Source: Methyloprofundus sp. (lineage in GTDB: Bacteria > Pseudomonadota > Gammaproteobacteria > Methylococcales > Methylomonadaceae). From it: 50,735 nt of DNA. This document shows positions 9,674 to 18,774 of the stretch, in pieces. Location: positions 1 to 50,735 of the forward strand of contig JACUUF010000014.1 of assembly GCA_014859465.1 (NCBI GenBank), in the 5' to 3' direction. Below the pieces are notes generated by a model, which saw only the letters and a program-made list of their open reading frames with translations, did not search any database and was not told the DNA's origin. How positions within the stretch are numbered: the stretch's first letter is position 1; each line of letters starts with the position of its first letter. Position numbers and translations under genes: made by a program.

Positions 9674-11133
9674 AATATAAAGATTTAAGAGATTTTATCG
9701 CGCAACTGGAAAAAAAAGGCGAGCTAAAACGCATCAGCCAAGAAGTTGATCCCGTTTTAGAAATGACCGAAATTTGCGATCGTACTTTAAAGGCGGGTGG
9801 GCCTGCCTTATTATTTGAACATCCGAAAGGTCATAATATTCCTGTACTGGCGAATTTATTTGGTACGCCAGACCGCGTAGCAATGGGCATGGGTGAATCA
9901 TCAGTGACTGCTCTGCGTGGTGTCGGTGCGTTATTGTCGCAATTAAAAGAGCCAGAGCCGCCGAAAGGCATGAAAGATGCAATTGATAAAATCCCCATCT
10001 ATAAGAACGTCTTAAATATGGCACCTAAATTAGTGAAAAATCCACCGTGCCAGGAGGTTATCAGAAAAGGCGAGGAGGTTGATTTAGGGGTATTTCCTAT
10101 ACAAACCTGCTGGCCCGATGATGCCGGGCCTTTAATTACCTGGCCCTTAGTGATTACCAAAGGACCATATAAAGAACGGCAAAATCTGGGTATTTATCGT
10201 TTGCAAGTGATCGCCAAAAACAAAGTCATTATGCGCTGGTTGGCGCATCGTGGCGGTGCTTTAGATTTTAAAGAATGGCAGGATGAAAATCCGGGTAAAC
10301 CTTATCCAGTTTCCGTCGCGCTAGGGGCTGACCCCGCGACCATTTTAGCAGCGGTCACGCCGGTGCCGGATACTTTGTCTGAATATGCCTTTGCCGGTTT
10401 ATTGCGCGGTTCTAAAACCGAAGTGGCCAAATCGATTACCAATGATTTAAAAGTCCCCGCGAGTGCGGAAATTGTTTTAGAAGGCTTTATTTATCCCGGT
10501 GAAATGGCACCCGAAGGGCCGTTTGGCGATCATACCGGCTACTATAATGAAGTCGGTGAGTTCCCAGTCTTTACCATTGAGTGCATTACCCAGCGTCAAG
10601 CACCGATTTATCACAGCACCTATACCGGCAAACCACCTGATGAGCCAGCGGTCTTGGGTGTCGCTTTAAATGAAGTATTTGTGCCCATTCTGCAAAAGCA
10701 ATTTCCAGAAATTACGGACTTTTATTTGCCGCCGGAAGGCTGTTCCTATCGGATGGCCGTGATCAGTATGAAAAAACAATACGCAGGACATGCCAAGCGG
10801 GTGATGCTCGGAACCTGGTCCTATTTACGCCAATTTATGTACACTAAATTTGTTATTGTCGTCGATGATGATGTTGATGTGCATAATTGGCAGGAGGTCA
10901 TCTGGGCAATTACCACGCGCATGGATCCCGCGCGGGATTTAACGATTCTGGAAAATACCCCCATTGATTATTTAGATTTTGCTTCGCCGGTTTCGGGATT
11001 AGGCTCTAAAGTTGGCTTTGATGCCACTAATAAATGGCCGGGCGAAACGACAAGAGAGTGGGGGCGTACCATTAAAATGACCGATGAGATCGTGCAGAAA
11101 GTCGATGCTATGTGGGATAGTTTGGGTATATAA
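9670..11133 (+). CDS. ubiD: UbiD 4-hydroxy-3-polyprenylbenzoate decarboxylase
   Basis: 487 residues, full length for UbiD. It decarboxylates 3-polyprenyl-4-hydroxybenzoate in ubiquinone synthesis, using the prenylated FMN made by UbiX. Recognisable blocks include the N-terminal [20 protein letters not shown], the metal/prFMN-binding region around WPLVITKGP...NLGIYRLQ, and [11 protein letters not shown], which carries the catalytic-region Glu. The C-terminus is intact ([20 protein letters not shown]). The start overlaps the prlC stop (ATGA). A UbiH-family hydroxylase at 47294 belongs to the same pathway but is not in this operon. Confidence 0.95.
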   Translation: MKYKDLRDFIAQLEKKGELKRISQEVDPVLEMTEICDRTLKAGGPALLFEHPKGHNIPVLANLFGTPDRVAMGMGESSVTALRGVGALLSQLKEPEPPKGMKDAIDKIPIYKNVLNMAPKLVKNPPCQEVIRKGEEVDLGVFPIQTCWPDDAGPLITWPLVITKGPYKERQNLGIYRLQVIAKNKVIMRWLAHRGGALDFKEWQDENPGKPYPVSVALGADPATILAAVTPVPDTLSEYAFAGLLRGSKTEVAKSITNDLKVPASAEIVLEGFIYPGEMAPEGPFGDHTGYYNEVGEFPVFTIECITQRQAPIYHSTYTGKPPDEPAVLGVALNEVFVPILQKQFPEITDFYLPPEGCSYRMAVISMKKQYAGHAKRVMLGTWSYLRQFMYTKFVIVVDDDVDVHNWQEVIWAITTRMDPARDLTILENTPIDYLDFASPVSGLGSKVGFDATNKWPGETTREWGRTIKMTDEIVQKVDAMWDSLGI

Positions 11134-11279
11134 ACATACCGAGCGGTGAGTGCGGATACATTTTAACTTAGGCATGAGAGATCAATAATAGGCCAATCCT
11201 GCCTTCTGTAGGCGTAGCCTCTAGCCGCGAATGTCGGCATGAGGTCGCCGCACAAAATAAAAAGCCATCTATTCACACC

Positions 11280-11522
11280 GTGCCATTAGCCGAATACCAA
11301 AAACTTATCGCCAGCCGCAACGAGGCGATCATATCGGCCTATGCCACAAGGGAATATAGCTATCAACAAATAGCGGATTTTTTTGAGCTGCATTTTACAA
11401 GCATCGGTAAAATTATCAGGGCAGCAAGTTCAGAAAAAAGCTATAAATCTAGACCTGACCCTTCTGCCCCGCTTCTGCCCCGGAAAATTATTATTGACAA
11501 GTATTACCTTAAAGGTAGATGA
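11280..11522 (+). pseudogene. REP-associated transposase C-terminal fragment, copy A (frameshifted)
   Basis: An 80-codon open frame (GTG start) whose first ~55 residues contain a helix-turn-helix (EYSYQQIADFFELHFTSIGKI). This matches the C-terminal HTH often found in REP-associated (RAYT, Y1-type) transposases, which recognise REP palindromes. The catalytic tyrosine-transposase domain is missing. Copy B at 18318 has AAAGAAA where this copy has six As. That one-base loss shifts this frame, so the tail after SSEK is junk rather than the short natural end seen in copy B. It is best read as a dead fragment, not a small regulator, although an HTH peptide could still be made. Confidence 0.6.
11281..11463 (+). 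repeat. Direct repeat, left copy, flanking the RM/Abi locus
   Basis: A 183-bp segment repeated in the same orientation at 18319-18502, with about ten differences (nine substitutions and one single-base indel by my hand alignment, roughly 94-95% identity). The two copies bracket the whole hsdRMS-abi operon. Similarity stops right after the shared 'GACCCTT', a terminus-like sequence of RAYT-type elements. Confidence 0.85.
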
Positions 11523-11536
11523 TACATCCAACACGG

Positions 11537-11580
11537 CCTCTGCCTCTTAGTTGCTTGCAACTTACGCGGGGGTTTTTTTT
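11537..11580 (+). terminator. Rho-independent terminator candidate
   Basis: The outer stem pairs CCTCTGC (11537-11543) with GCGGGGG (11566-11572) using G-U wobbles. The inner stem is AGTTGC/GCAACT, and eight Ts follow (11573-11580). It would stop rightward transcription from the transposase fragment before it enters the leftward hsd/abi operon. Confidence 0.55.
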
Positions 11581-11605
11581 GCCTGTCATTTATCCCCAGC
11601 GCTCA

Positions 11606-12577
11606 TTACCACCAAGCTTTCCAGTCTTCAACCAGTCCCATGTCAGAAGCCTTTATTTGCTTATCTGAATGTAACTCGGGGAAGCTATCTATGTGCGCCG
11701 CCACTCGATTATTCCATTGTGTTGCCGGACAAATTATTTTCAGAAAATGGTTGACGATTGCTAATAGCAAAAATGGCTTAGCAATTAAGTCATTTTTGCC
11801 AATAAAGCCATCACACCAGTCAAGCCTTCCCAGTGCTGGTAGTTTAGGTTGATCGATAATATTACGATTCCATAAACGACTATGATGTGCAGTAATGTTT
11901 CGTAAATAGTTTAGAGCCCTTAACCAGCTTTCAAATACTTGAAAATCCGATACGCCATACTTCTCAGCTATCTTTTGTTTATCCGCTACCTTCATCATGG
12001 CGAATAATTGGGATACGGCACCAAAATCCCAGATTTCAACAGCCACCCAAATAGGTAAATCAGGGCCATACTTTTGCCGATAATGACTAACAAAGTCTTC
12101 TTTAGAGCGGTTTAATAAGCCCGCATACTTAGTCTGCCAACTATCAAAGGCTGTCTTATTAGTATGTCGGTTGATCTTTCCTGCAAAGCTGGGGTGGAAC
12201 TCGTTGATATTCTTATACGCAAAGGCGTCACGTTGACCTAATAAATAAGCGATGTCAACCCGCACCGCCACTTCAATGCGTTCTAATGCATCCATCACCA
12301 ACAATCGTAACTTCTTATCAAACAGGTAGAGGCGAATAGCATCTACAAACTGTGTATTTTCTGCCAGCTCATCGCTACGGGTATATGTCATGGCCCCCGT
12401 AGTAGCATTTTGTTCAATATTGAATTTACGAAACGGATACCAATAGGCGCTAAGCCGGTAGTAACCTACTCGCTCCAAATAGGTCAGTGCGGCATCGTCA
12501 TCATTAACCACCATGCCGCGTGATTTTAAAATCACCAACTGCTCTTCAAATGACTTCCAAGGGCGTTGATAATCCAT
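11606..12577 (-). CDS. Abi_2-family (AbiD/AbiF-like) HEPN abortive-infection protein
   Basis: 323 residues from the ATG at 12577. That start overlaps the hsdS stop by one base (TAATG) and is preferred over the longer open frame that runs into hsdS. Family marks are the N-terminal KSFEEQLVILKSRGM and YLERVGYYRLSAYWYPFR, and the C-terminal RNITAHHSRLWNR, which holds an R-x4-H motif (R226, H231) typical of HEPN RNases. Abi_2 proteins give phage exclusion in lactococci and are widespread in defence islands. Here it is the last cistron of the type I restriction operon, so it may be a second layer that acts when restriction fails. RNase activity is inferred from the motif only. Confidence 0.8.
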   Translation of the reverse strand: MDYQRPWKSFEEQLVILKSRGMVVNDDDAALTYLERVGYYRLSAYWYPFRKFNIEQNATTGAMTYTRSDELAENTQFVDAIRLYLFDKKLRLLVMDALERIEVAVRVDIAYLLGQRDAFAYKNINEFHPSFAGKINRHTNKTAFDSWQTKYAGLLNRSKEDFVSHYRQKYGPDLPIWVAVEIWDFGAVSQLFAMMKVADKQKIAEKYGVSDFQVFESWLRALNYLRNITAHHSRLWNRNIIDQPKLPALGRLDWCDGFIGKNDLIAKPFLLLAIVNHFLKIICPATQWNNRVAAHIDSFPELHSDKQIKASDMGLVEDWKAWW

Positions 12578-14298
12578 TACGCCACAGCCTGTTGCACAAT
12601 CGTGTGGGCGAGTTGTTGCTGGGTGGTTTGGGCTTGGTTGAGGCCTGCTTTGAGTTGGTCGCATAAGGCCATCAATTCATCGACTTTGGCGACGATGCGG
12701 TGTTGTTCGGGGAGTGGTGGGAGAGCTAATGGAAAACTTCTAACTTTTCCTAGTGACACAAAAGATTGTACCGCCCCTGATGATTGTTCCTTGAACACAT
12801 TCTCAGCGAACATCAGAAATTTTAATAAGAAATGTGGGGCAGATAGTGATTTTTTGTAGTATTTGAATAGAGCAACATTTTTGATACTGAACTCTCTTTC
12901 GGTATCTACAATGGCGGGGTTACCGATACTGCCGATCATAGCGAAAAGTATGTCTCCGGCATCAACCCGAGACCGTTCAATAATTTTTTTGTGATCAGTT
13001 TCAGAGATGAATTTAATATCAGAAAAATCTAGCTTTCCACTAGAGAGATTTTTACTGGTTACAAGTGGGTAGCCTTCAGCTGTATATTTCGGGGAATCAT
13101 GAGTACCGTCCCTAACATCATAACAGTCTATAAGTCGTGCCCACTCCCAACCTTCAGGCAAATTAAACGGCTTTTCATCATCAGCAATCTCAGGCAATGG
13201 CTTTTGTTTTTTAATCTTACCCGCTTTGATTAACGCTGCTTTTTCAGCAGCGATTTTTTCCAGCAACACACTGGCGGGTTCGTCGTTCGGGTCTTGCGGG
13301 ACGAGTTTGCCCATAACGGCGAGTTGCAGGAGGGTTTGTTTGAGTTGGTCGATGCTGGCTTCGTTAGTGAACAGGGTATCGAAATTGGCAGCGAGTTGTG
13401 ACCAGATGCTTTGAAATTGGTCGTTGTCAACCGCTTGGCATAGGCTATCGAGCAAGGTGGTGACGAGGGTGTGATGGGTGTCGCTGTGCTCAAGCTGTTG
13501 TTGTTCTAACTGGTCGCATAAGGCCATCAATTCATCGACTTTGGCGACGATGCGGTGTTGTTCGGGGAGTGGAATTACAGGGAGTATCTTATTAGCAATA
13601 TCATCTTTTGAAAAGCCAGCTTGTGCAGAACGGGACATGCCATTAAAAAAACTTTGACCTAGTGGACTTTTCATTATCAAATAGAGAAAGCCCTGAGTGT
13701 AAGCTTCATGATCGTTATGTAATTTTATTAGCGCCACATTATACGCACCATTTTTCCCCCAAAAGACTTTCCCGACGGAAGCTCCATACCTACCAATCAT
13801 TACATCATTCTCTGTGCAAAATTTAGATGCTTTATCTTTTGGTATATATACAGGTTGTGGATTAGGACCGAGATCTCTTATTTGAATGAGCTGGACATAG
13901 CCTTCTAAATTGATTTCAGAAAACGTATGTTTGGGTGGTTGACTACCTCCACTGAAATCAAGAGTTTTTATAAACCTTTCAAACTCCCAGCCATTAGGCA
14001 AATCAAACGGCTTTTCATCCTCTGCAATTTCCGGCAACGGCTTTTGCTTTTTAATCTTACCCGCTTTGATTAATGCCTCTTTTTCCGCAGCGATTTTTTC
14101 CAGCAACACACTGGCGGGTTCGTCACTAGGGTCTTGCGGCACTAATAACCCCCGCACTGCAAGTTCTAAAATCAGTTCGCGTAGTTTTTTTATGCCGGTA
14201 AGTTCGGTTTTGCCATTACTGCCACGACCAGCAGTGGAGCGGCTAGTTTCGGCACTGGTCCACAGTTCAATGTTGTTGGTAATAAGTTGGTTCAACAT
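12577..14298 (-). CDS. hsdS: Type I restriction-modification specificity subunit HsdS
   Basis: 573 residues with the two-fold architecture of HsdS: an N-terminal helix set, target recognition domain 1, a central conserved helical repeat, target recognition domain 2, and a C-terminal conserved repeat. LPEQHRIVAKVDELMALCDQL occurs almost identically after each TRD, and EKIAAEK-ALIKAGKIKKQKPL occurs before each TRD. HsdS defines the bipartite DNA target for methylation (with HsdM) and for cleavage (with HsdR). The start directly abuts the hsdM stop, and the stop overlaps the abi start by one base. Both TRDs look intact. Confidence 0.93.
   Translation of the reverse strand: MLNQLITNNIELWTSAETSRSTAGRGSNGKTELTGIKKLRELILELAVRGLLVPQDPSDEPASVLLEKIAAEKEALIKAGKIKKQKPLPEIAEDEKPFDLPNGWEFERFIKTLDFSGGSQPPKHTFSEINLEGYVQLIQIRDLGPNPQPVYIPKDKASKFCTENDVMIGRYGASVGKVFWGKNGAYNVALIKLHNDHEAYTQGFLYLIMKSPLGQSFFNGMSRSAQAGFSKDDIANKILPVIPLPEQHRIVAKVDELMALCDQLEQQQLEHSDTHHTLVTTLLDSLCQAVDNDQFQSIWSQLAANFDTLFTNEASIDQLKQTLLQLAVMGKLVPQDPNDEPASVLLEKIAAEKAALIKAGKIKKQKPLPEIADDEKPFNLPEGWEWARLIDCYDVRDGTHDSPKYTAEGYPLVTSKNLSSGKLDFSDIKFISETDHKKIIERSRVDAGDILFAMIGSIGNPAIVDTEREFSIKNVALFKYYKKSLSAPHFLLKFLMFAENVFKEQSSGAVQSFVSLGKVRSFPLALPPLPEQHRIVAKVDELMALCDQLKAGLNQAQTTQQQLAHTIVQQAVA
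12656..13572 (-). repeat. 62-bp perfect direct repeat within hsdS (12656-12717 and 13511-13572)
   Basis: Identical 62-bp copies encode the conserved helix after each TRD (RIVAKVDELMALC). A second, less perfect pair (about 13160-13299 and 14000-14139) encodes the helix before each TRD. Both pairs are spaced by about 840-855 bp, so recombination between copies would delete or exchange one TRD module. Confidence 0.85.
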
Positions 14299-15771
14299 TT
14301 AGTTTTTCTCGCCCGATAAGGCGACAGCTAAGATGTCTTTTAGCTGGTCACGAATGGCTTGTATTTGTTGTTGCTGCTCGGCATAGCGCGCCAGTAATTC
14401 TTCTGGATCATGGATTTCCGTTGCAACAATGTGTGGGTTTTTAATATCCAGATTGTAGTTACGCGCCTTGATCTCAGCGATGCTAACTTGCCAGGCTTGT
14501 GTGGTTTCGACACGGCTGGCAAAACCATCGTGTTCGCTGCCCCACCAATCAATTTCAGTTTGAAACTCGGCAAAACGCATGGGCTTGGTTTTGTTATAGC
14601 TTTTAATGCCTTCTGGATAAGGGTGCTCATAAAACCAGATGTTTTCAGTTGGCGTGCCTTTGGTGAAAAACAAAAGATTGGTTTTGATGCCGGTGTAAGG
14701 GGCAAACACGCCATTCGGCAGACGAACGATGGTGTGCAGATTACAATCGTCGAGTAGTTTTTCTTTCAGGCGGGTTTTCATGCCTTCACCGAATAAAAAA
14801 CCATCCGGCAATACCACGGCGGCGCGACCATTGGCTTTGAGCAGGTGAATGATCAAGGTCATAAACAAGTCGGCGGTTTCACGGGTGCGTAAGGCTTGTG
14901 GGAAGTTGGTTTCGATACCGTCTTCTTCTTGACCACCAAACGGTGGATTGGTGATGATGGTATCCACCCGTTCTTTGGGACTCCAACTGATTAAGGGTCG
15001 TGCCAAGGTGTTGTCGTGGCGGATTTGGTTCGGCACTTCGATGCCATGCAAAATCATATTGGTGGTGGCGAGTAGATGCGGTAAGGGTTTTTTTTCGACA
15101 CCATGAATGCTGGCTTGCAGGGCTTGTTCATCAGCCGGTGTTTTAACGTACTGTTTGCGTTTGTGCTCGATAGTACAGGTTAAAAAGCCACCGGTGCCGC
15201 AGGCGGGATCAAGCGTTTTTTCGTCTAACTTGGGATCAACACGGTTAACCATAAATTCAGTGACGGCGCGTGGGGTGTAGAATTCGCCCGCATTACCAGC
15301 ACTTTGCAGATCTTTAAGGATTTGTTCATACATATCACCAAACAGGTGACGTTCTTGGGCTTTATTAAAATCAACGCCTTCTTGGATTTTGTTGATGACT
15401 TGGCGAATCAGTTGCCCTGATTTCATGTAGTTGTAGGCATCTGCAAATACACCACGGATCACAAAAGCGCGTTGGTCTTGATCTTGGATATCAAGATTTT
15501 GCAGAGCAGGGAACAGGCGGTTGTCGATGAAGTCTTTGAGTTCTTCACCGGTCATGCCTTCAGCATCCGCCGCCCAATTACGCCAGCGCATGGCTTCTGG
15601 TATGGGTGAGTGGTAGTTATCGTTAAAGGCTTCCCATTCTTGTTCGCGATCATCAAATATCTTGAGAAATAACATCCACACTAACTGACCGATACGTTGC
15701 GCGTCACCATCGACACCCACGTCTTTACGCATGATGTCTTGGATTGATTTTATGGTACTGCTGATTGACAT
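14299..15771 (-). CDS. hsdM: Type I restriction-modification N6-adenine methyltransferase HsdM
   Basis: 490 residues, full length. The N-terminal HsdM helical domain (KIFDDREQEWEAF) is followed by the SAM-binding motif I DPACGTGGF (188-196) and the catalytic motif IV NPPF (275-278) of N6-adenine methylases. The block GNAGEFYTPRAVTEFMV is diagnostic of HsdM. It forms the M2S methylase with HsdS and the R2M2S nuclease with HsdR. It starts 15 bp after the hsdR stop and its stop abuts the hsdS start, so the operon order is R-M-S-abi. Confidence 0.95.
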   Translation of the reverse strand: MSISSTIKSIQDIMRKDVGVDGDAQRIGQLVWMLFLKIFDDREQEWEAFNDNYHSPIPEAMRWRNWAADAEGMTGEELKDFIDNRLFPALQNLDIQDQDQRAFVIRGVFADAYNYMKSGQLIRQVINKIQEGVDFNKAQERHLFGDMYEQILKDLQSAGNAGEFYTPRAVTEFMVNRVDPKLDEKTLDPACGTGGFLTCTIEHKRKQYVKTPADEQALQASIHGVEKKPLPHLLATTNMILHGIEVPNQIRHDNTLARPLISWSPKERVDTIITNPPFGGQEEDGIETNFPQALRTRETADLFMTLIIHLLKANGRAAVVLPDGFLFGEGMKTRLKEKLLDDCNLHTIVRLPNGVFAPYTGIKTNLLFFTKGTPTENIWFYEHPYPEGIKSYNKTKPMRFAEFQTEIDWWGSEHDGFASRVETTQAWQVSIAEIKARNYNLDIKNPHIVATEIHDPEELLARYAEQQQQIQAIRDQLKDILAVALSGEKN

Positions 15772-15786
15772 GGTGTTTCCTGTTAG

Positions 15787-18216
15787 TTAGGCGTAAAGCT
15801 GGTTTTCGAGTTCTTTTATCGCTTGCAGATAGTGTTTTTTGCCACCAAAGGCATTGAGTAATTCCATTGGCGCACCAATCTGGCTGAAGGGATCGAGGGT
15901 GAGGATTTTAACGTCTTCAATGGGCTCAATGCCGGTGTCAGCGTATTTTTGCAGTAAGGCTTCAAGAACCTGTTTAGCCGCGCCTTCATACTTGGTGAAG
16001 TAATCGCGCTTTTTGACCTTATCAGCCCGTTGCTTGCGTGACATGGGGGGTTGGTCATAGACGATATGGGCAATGAGATCAAAGGCATCCATTTCAAAGC
16101 CGAGCTTTTTACGCACGTTATCACGTAGATCTTCCCAAAATACGCCGTGCTCTCTCAGTTCATCAATAATGACGGTTTTGCGTTCGGCTTCTGACCATGA
16201 TTTTAAGAAGTCTTTGATGGTGGCAAATTGTTTTTTCACACATTGCTTGGTGTAGTTAGTCAGTGACTCGGTAATGAGTTTGCCATCAGCACCGAGATAT
16301 TGAACACGTTCGGCGACGACATTGACATTTATGCCATTCACGACGTATTTAATATGAGGTTCGTTAATTTCACCGCCACCAGTAGTGGTGTCAGTACCAC
16401 CAAAATCATCGGGTGTTGGCTCGTCTGCGCCATCATTGGGTGATGTGCCTGTTTGTTCATCTTCTTCTGGTGGATCGATAGGGTCGCTTGGTTTGGGATT
16501 GTAGATTTGTACGGGATCGCCATCGAAGTCTTTATCAGCAAATAGTTCAGTCGCCTTTTTGAAGTCCATGATGGTGAACCAGTGTTTGTCATAGTCTTCA
16601 TCAATACGGGTGCCACGCCCGATGATTTGCTTAAACTCGGTCATCGATTTGATGCGCTGATCTAACACTATGAGTTTGCAGGTTTTGGCATCAACACCGG
16701 TGGTCATTAATTTGCTGGTGGTGGCAATCACTGGGTAGCGTGATTCGGGATCGATAAAGTTATCCAGTTCAGCTTTGCCTTCGTTTTCATCACCAGTAAT
16801 ACGCATCACATATTTGCGATTTTCTTTGACACGTTCTGGATTAAGGTTGACCAAGGCTTGACGCATCCGTTCAGCATGGTCGATGTCATTACAAAAGACG
16901 ATGGTTTTTTGATATTCGCCAGTGCGTTGTAAGAACTCGCTAATCTTTAAAGCGACGAGCTGGGTGCGTTCATCGAATACCACGTTTGTGTCGATGTCTT
17001 TTTGATTGTAAATGCGATCTTCAATCAGATTACCGTATTTGTCTTTTTGACCTTTGGTTGGCCGCCAACCTTGTAGATCTATATCAAAATCAACACGAAC
17101 AACTTTATAAGGCGCAAGGAAGCCATCATCAATACCTTGCTTGAGTGAGTAGGTATAGAGCGGTTCGCCAAAGTAGTCGATATTGGAGGTGTCTTTGGTT
17201 TCTTTAGGCGTGGCGGTCATGCCGATGTGAGTGGCACTGGTGAAGTATGAAAGGATTGCACGCCAGGCAGAATCTTCTTTGGCACTGCCACGATGACATT
17301 CATCAATCACAATCAGATCAAAGAAGTCAGGTGAAAATTGTTTGTAGATATCTTGCTCTGCTTCGTTACCAGTAACGGCTTGGTATAGCGATAGATAGAT
17401 TTCAAATGATTTATTGATCTGTCGTTTGGTGATCTTGGTCATCGCCTGACCAAAGGGTTTGAAGTCATTGTTCTTGGTTTGGTCAACTAAGATGTTGCGA
17501 TCAGCTAAAAACAGAATGCGTTTCTTTTGACGAGATTTCCATAAGCGCCAGATGATTTGAAAAGCGGTGTAAGTCTTGCCGGTACCCGTTGCCATCACTA
17601 ATAAGATGCGATCTTGACCTTTGGCAACGGCTTCTACAGTACGGTTGATGGCATTAGTTTGGTAATAACGCGGATTGCGACCTGAACCATCATCATAATA
17701 AGGTGATTGCACAACGGTCTGGGTTTGGTGTTCGGTTATGCCTTTATATTGGCAGTACCATTGCCAAAGTTGTTGTGGTGATGGGAAGTTATCAAGGCTG
17801 AGTTCTGTTTCAACTTGGCCACTTAAGCCAGTTCGATCATGGAATAAAAAGCCATCACCGTTTGATGAAAAGACAAACATTACATCTAAGGCATCCGCAT
17901 AAGCCAAACCTTGTTGCATGCCGTCACCGATACTGTGTTTATTATCTTTCGCTTCGATGATCGCGATGGGGTGGTTCTTTTGATGATAAAGCACATAGTC
18001 AGCTCGGCGTTTGTCGCCACGAGTATGTAATCGGCCTCGAACGATTATACGACCCGCAGTGAAGGTGACTTCTTGGCGAATTTGGGAATGAATATCCCAG
18101 CCGGATTGTTGGATAGCAGGGGTGATGTACTTGGTACAAATATCTTGTTCGCTGAGTGATTTCTTGTTCAAGTAAGCATCCGTCCTTGATTGATACGAGG
18201 AGACGAAATATAACAC
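15787..18216 (-). CDS. hsdR: Type I restriction endonuclease/translocase subunit HsdR
   Basis: 809 residues. The N-terminal nuclease domain has a D...ExK core (RADYVLY with D73, then IIEAK with E88 and K90). The SF2 translocase motor has Walker A GTGKT near 211-215 and motif II DECH at 305-308. An acidic Pro/Gly/Asp/Thr-rich linker follows (about bases 16340-16500), then a C-terminal helical region of the EcoEI-type that contacts HsdM. The length and this C-terminus suggest a type IB-like subunit. The chosen start is a GTG preceded by GAGGA; an in-frame TTG 16 codons later would also give a normal-looking N-terminus. All catalytic motifs are intact, so the system looks functional. Confidence 0.93.
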   Translation of the reverse strand: MLYFVSSYQSRTDAYLNKKSLSEQDICTKYITPAIQQSGWDIHSQIRQEVTFTAGRIIVRGRLHTRGDKRRADYVLYHQKNHPIAIIEAKDNKHSIGDGMQQGLAYADALDVMFVFSSNGDGFLFHDRTGLSGQVETELSLDNFPSPQQLWQWYCQYKGITEHQTQTVVQSPYYDDGSGRNPRYYQTNAINRTVEAVAKGQDRILLVMATGTGKTYTAFQIIWRLWKSRQKKRILFLADRNILVDQTKNNDFKPFGQAMTKITKRQINKSFEIYLSLYQAVTGNEAEQDIYKQFSPDFFDLIVIDECHRGSAKEDSAWRAILSYFTSATHIGMTATPKETKDTSNIDYFGEPLYTYSLKQGIDDGFLAPYKVVRVDFDIDLQGWRPTKGQKDKYGNLIEDRIYNQKDIDTNVVFDERTQLVALKISEFLQRTGEYQKTIVFCNDIDHAERMRQALVNLNPERVKENRKYVMRITGDENEGKAELDNFIDPESRYPVIATTSKLMTTGVDAKTCKLIVLDQRIKSMTEFKQIIGRGTRIDEDYDKHWFTIMDFKKATELFADKDFDGDPVQIYNPKPSDPIDPPEEDEQTGTSPNDGADEPTPDDFGGTDTTTGGGEINEPHIKYVVNGINVNVVAERVQYLGADGKLITESLTNYTKQCVKKQFATIKDFLKSWSEAERKTVIIDELREHGVFWEDLRDNVRKKLGFEMDAFDLIAHIVYDQPPMSRKQRADKVKKRDYFTKYEGAAKQVLEALLQKYADTGIEPIEDVKILTLDPFSQIGAPMELLNAFGGKKHYLQAIKELENQLYA

Positions 18217-18317
18217 TAATTCCTCGGTGATGACATCTTCGTATCGCAGATGCAGGAAAAATTAAAGGAAAAAACAACGATGTCAATTTTCCAAAAGCAC
18301 AAAGACGAGCGCCTGCA

Positions 18318-18485
18318 TTGCCATTAGCCAAATACCAAAAACTTTTTGCCAGCCGGAACGAGGCGATCATATCGGCCTATGCCACAGGGGAATATAGCTA
18401 TCAACAAATAGCGGATTTTTTTGAGCTGCATTTTACAAGCATCGGTAAAATTATCAGAGCAGCAAGATCAGAAAGAAAGCTATGA
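18318..18485 (+). pseudogene. REP-associated transposase C-terminal fragment, copy B
   Basis: A 55-codon piece opening at a TTG that matches the GTG of copy A. It encodes the same HTH (EYSYQQIADFFELHFTSIGKI) and ends with SERKL and a natural TGA. It keeps the AAAGAAA that copy A has lost, so it shows the original reading frame of the transposase C-terminus. The catalytic domain is absent upstream, where hsdR begins in the opposite direction after about 100 bp. It probably is not translated. Confidence 0.6.
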
Positions 18486-18502
18486 ATCTAGAACTGACCC
18501 TT
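18319..18502 (+). repeat. Direct repeat, right copy, flanking the RM/Abi locus
   Basis: The partner of 11281-11463, in the same orientation, about 7.04 kb away. Together they delimit the accessory restriction/abortive-infection block from ubiD on the left and the EAL gene on the right. Confidence 0.85.
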
Positions 18503-18520
18503 TAGCTCTTTAGCTCCTCG

Positions 18521-18553
18521 TTCCCTGTGCTGTGGGAATGCAGGGGCGTTTTT
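18521..18553 (+). terminator. Hairpin with T-run; dispersed GTTCCC/GGGAA palindrome
   Basis: TTCCC (18521-18525) pairs with GGGAA (18534-18538), a GC-rich stretch follows, and then TTTTT (18549-18553). The 'CTCGTTCCC...GGGAATGCA' palindrome resembles a family of intergenic repeats common in gammaproteobacteria. It may act as a terminator downstream of fragment B. The rest of 18554-18774 is AT-rich and without ORFs. Confidence 0.4.
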
Positions 18554-18674
18554 AATAGCTGATAAGGTTTTTCAAATAAGGTTTTAAACCACAGAGATTG
18601 GTAAAATTGATGCTAATGCGGCCTGATTTTTGGCGAAGGTATTGCTAAGCTAGATAGTATTGATTAACGTGCAG

Positions 18675-18680
18675 TATAAT
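18675..18680 (+). promoter_or_regulatory. Candidate -10 box (TATAAT) for the EAL gene
   Basis: A perfect TATAAT 95 bp before the EAL start. The hexamer 17 bp upstream (AGATAG) is a poor -35, and TTGATT lies only 9 bp away, so an activator or another sigma factor might be needed. Confidence 0.35.
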
Positions 18681-18774
18681 ATTGCAATAGCTTTTAATTG
18701 TGCTTAACAACAAGCACGATGAATAATTAAATCTTCATATACAATAAATGTTTTAAGCAACTAATGGTGGTGAA

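Noticed and set aside
11134..11279. Possible promoter or RNA between ubiD and transposase fragment A
   Set aside because: GC-rich with short palindromes such as AGGCGTAGCCT, but no consistent structure or promoter that I could support.
12578..12664. 29-codon N-terminal extension of the Abi_2 frame into hsdS
   Set aside because: The extension is Pro/Thr/His-rich and overlaps hsdS in another frame; the ATG at 12577 forms a normal TAATG coupling and starts the family's conserved N-terminus.
12566..12859. 97-residue plus-strand ORF over the hsdS/abi junction
   Set aside because: Antisense to hsdS; the hsdS and abi frames overlap properly there and account for the sequence.
14340..14757. ORFs on both strands within hsdM (minus 124 residues, plus 115 residues)
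   Set aside because: Alternative frames of hsdM, whose own frame contains all methylase motifs.
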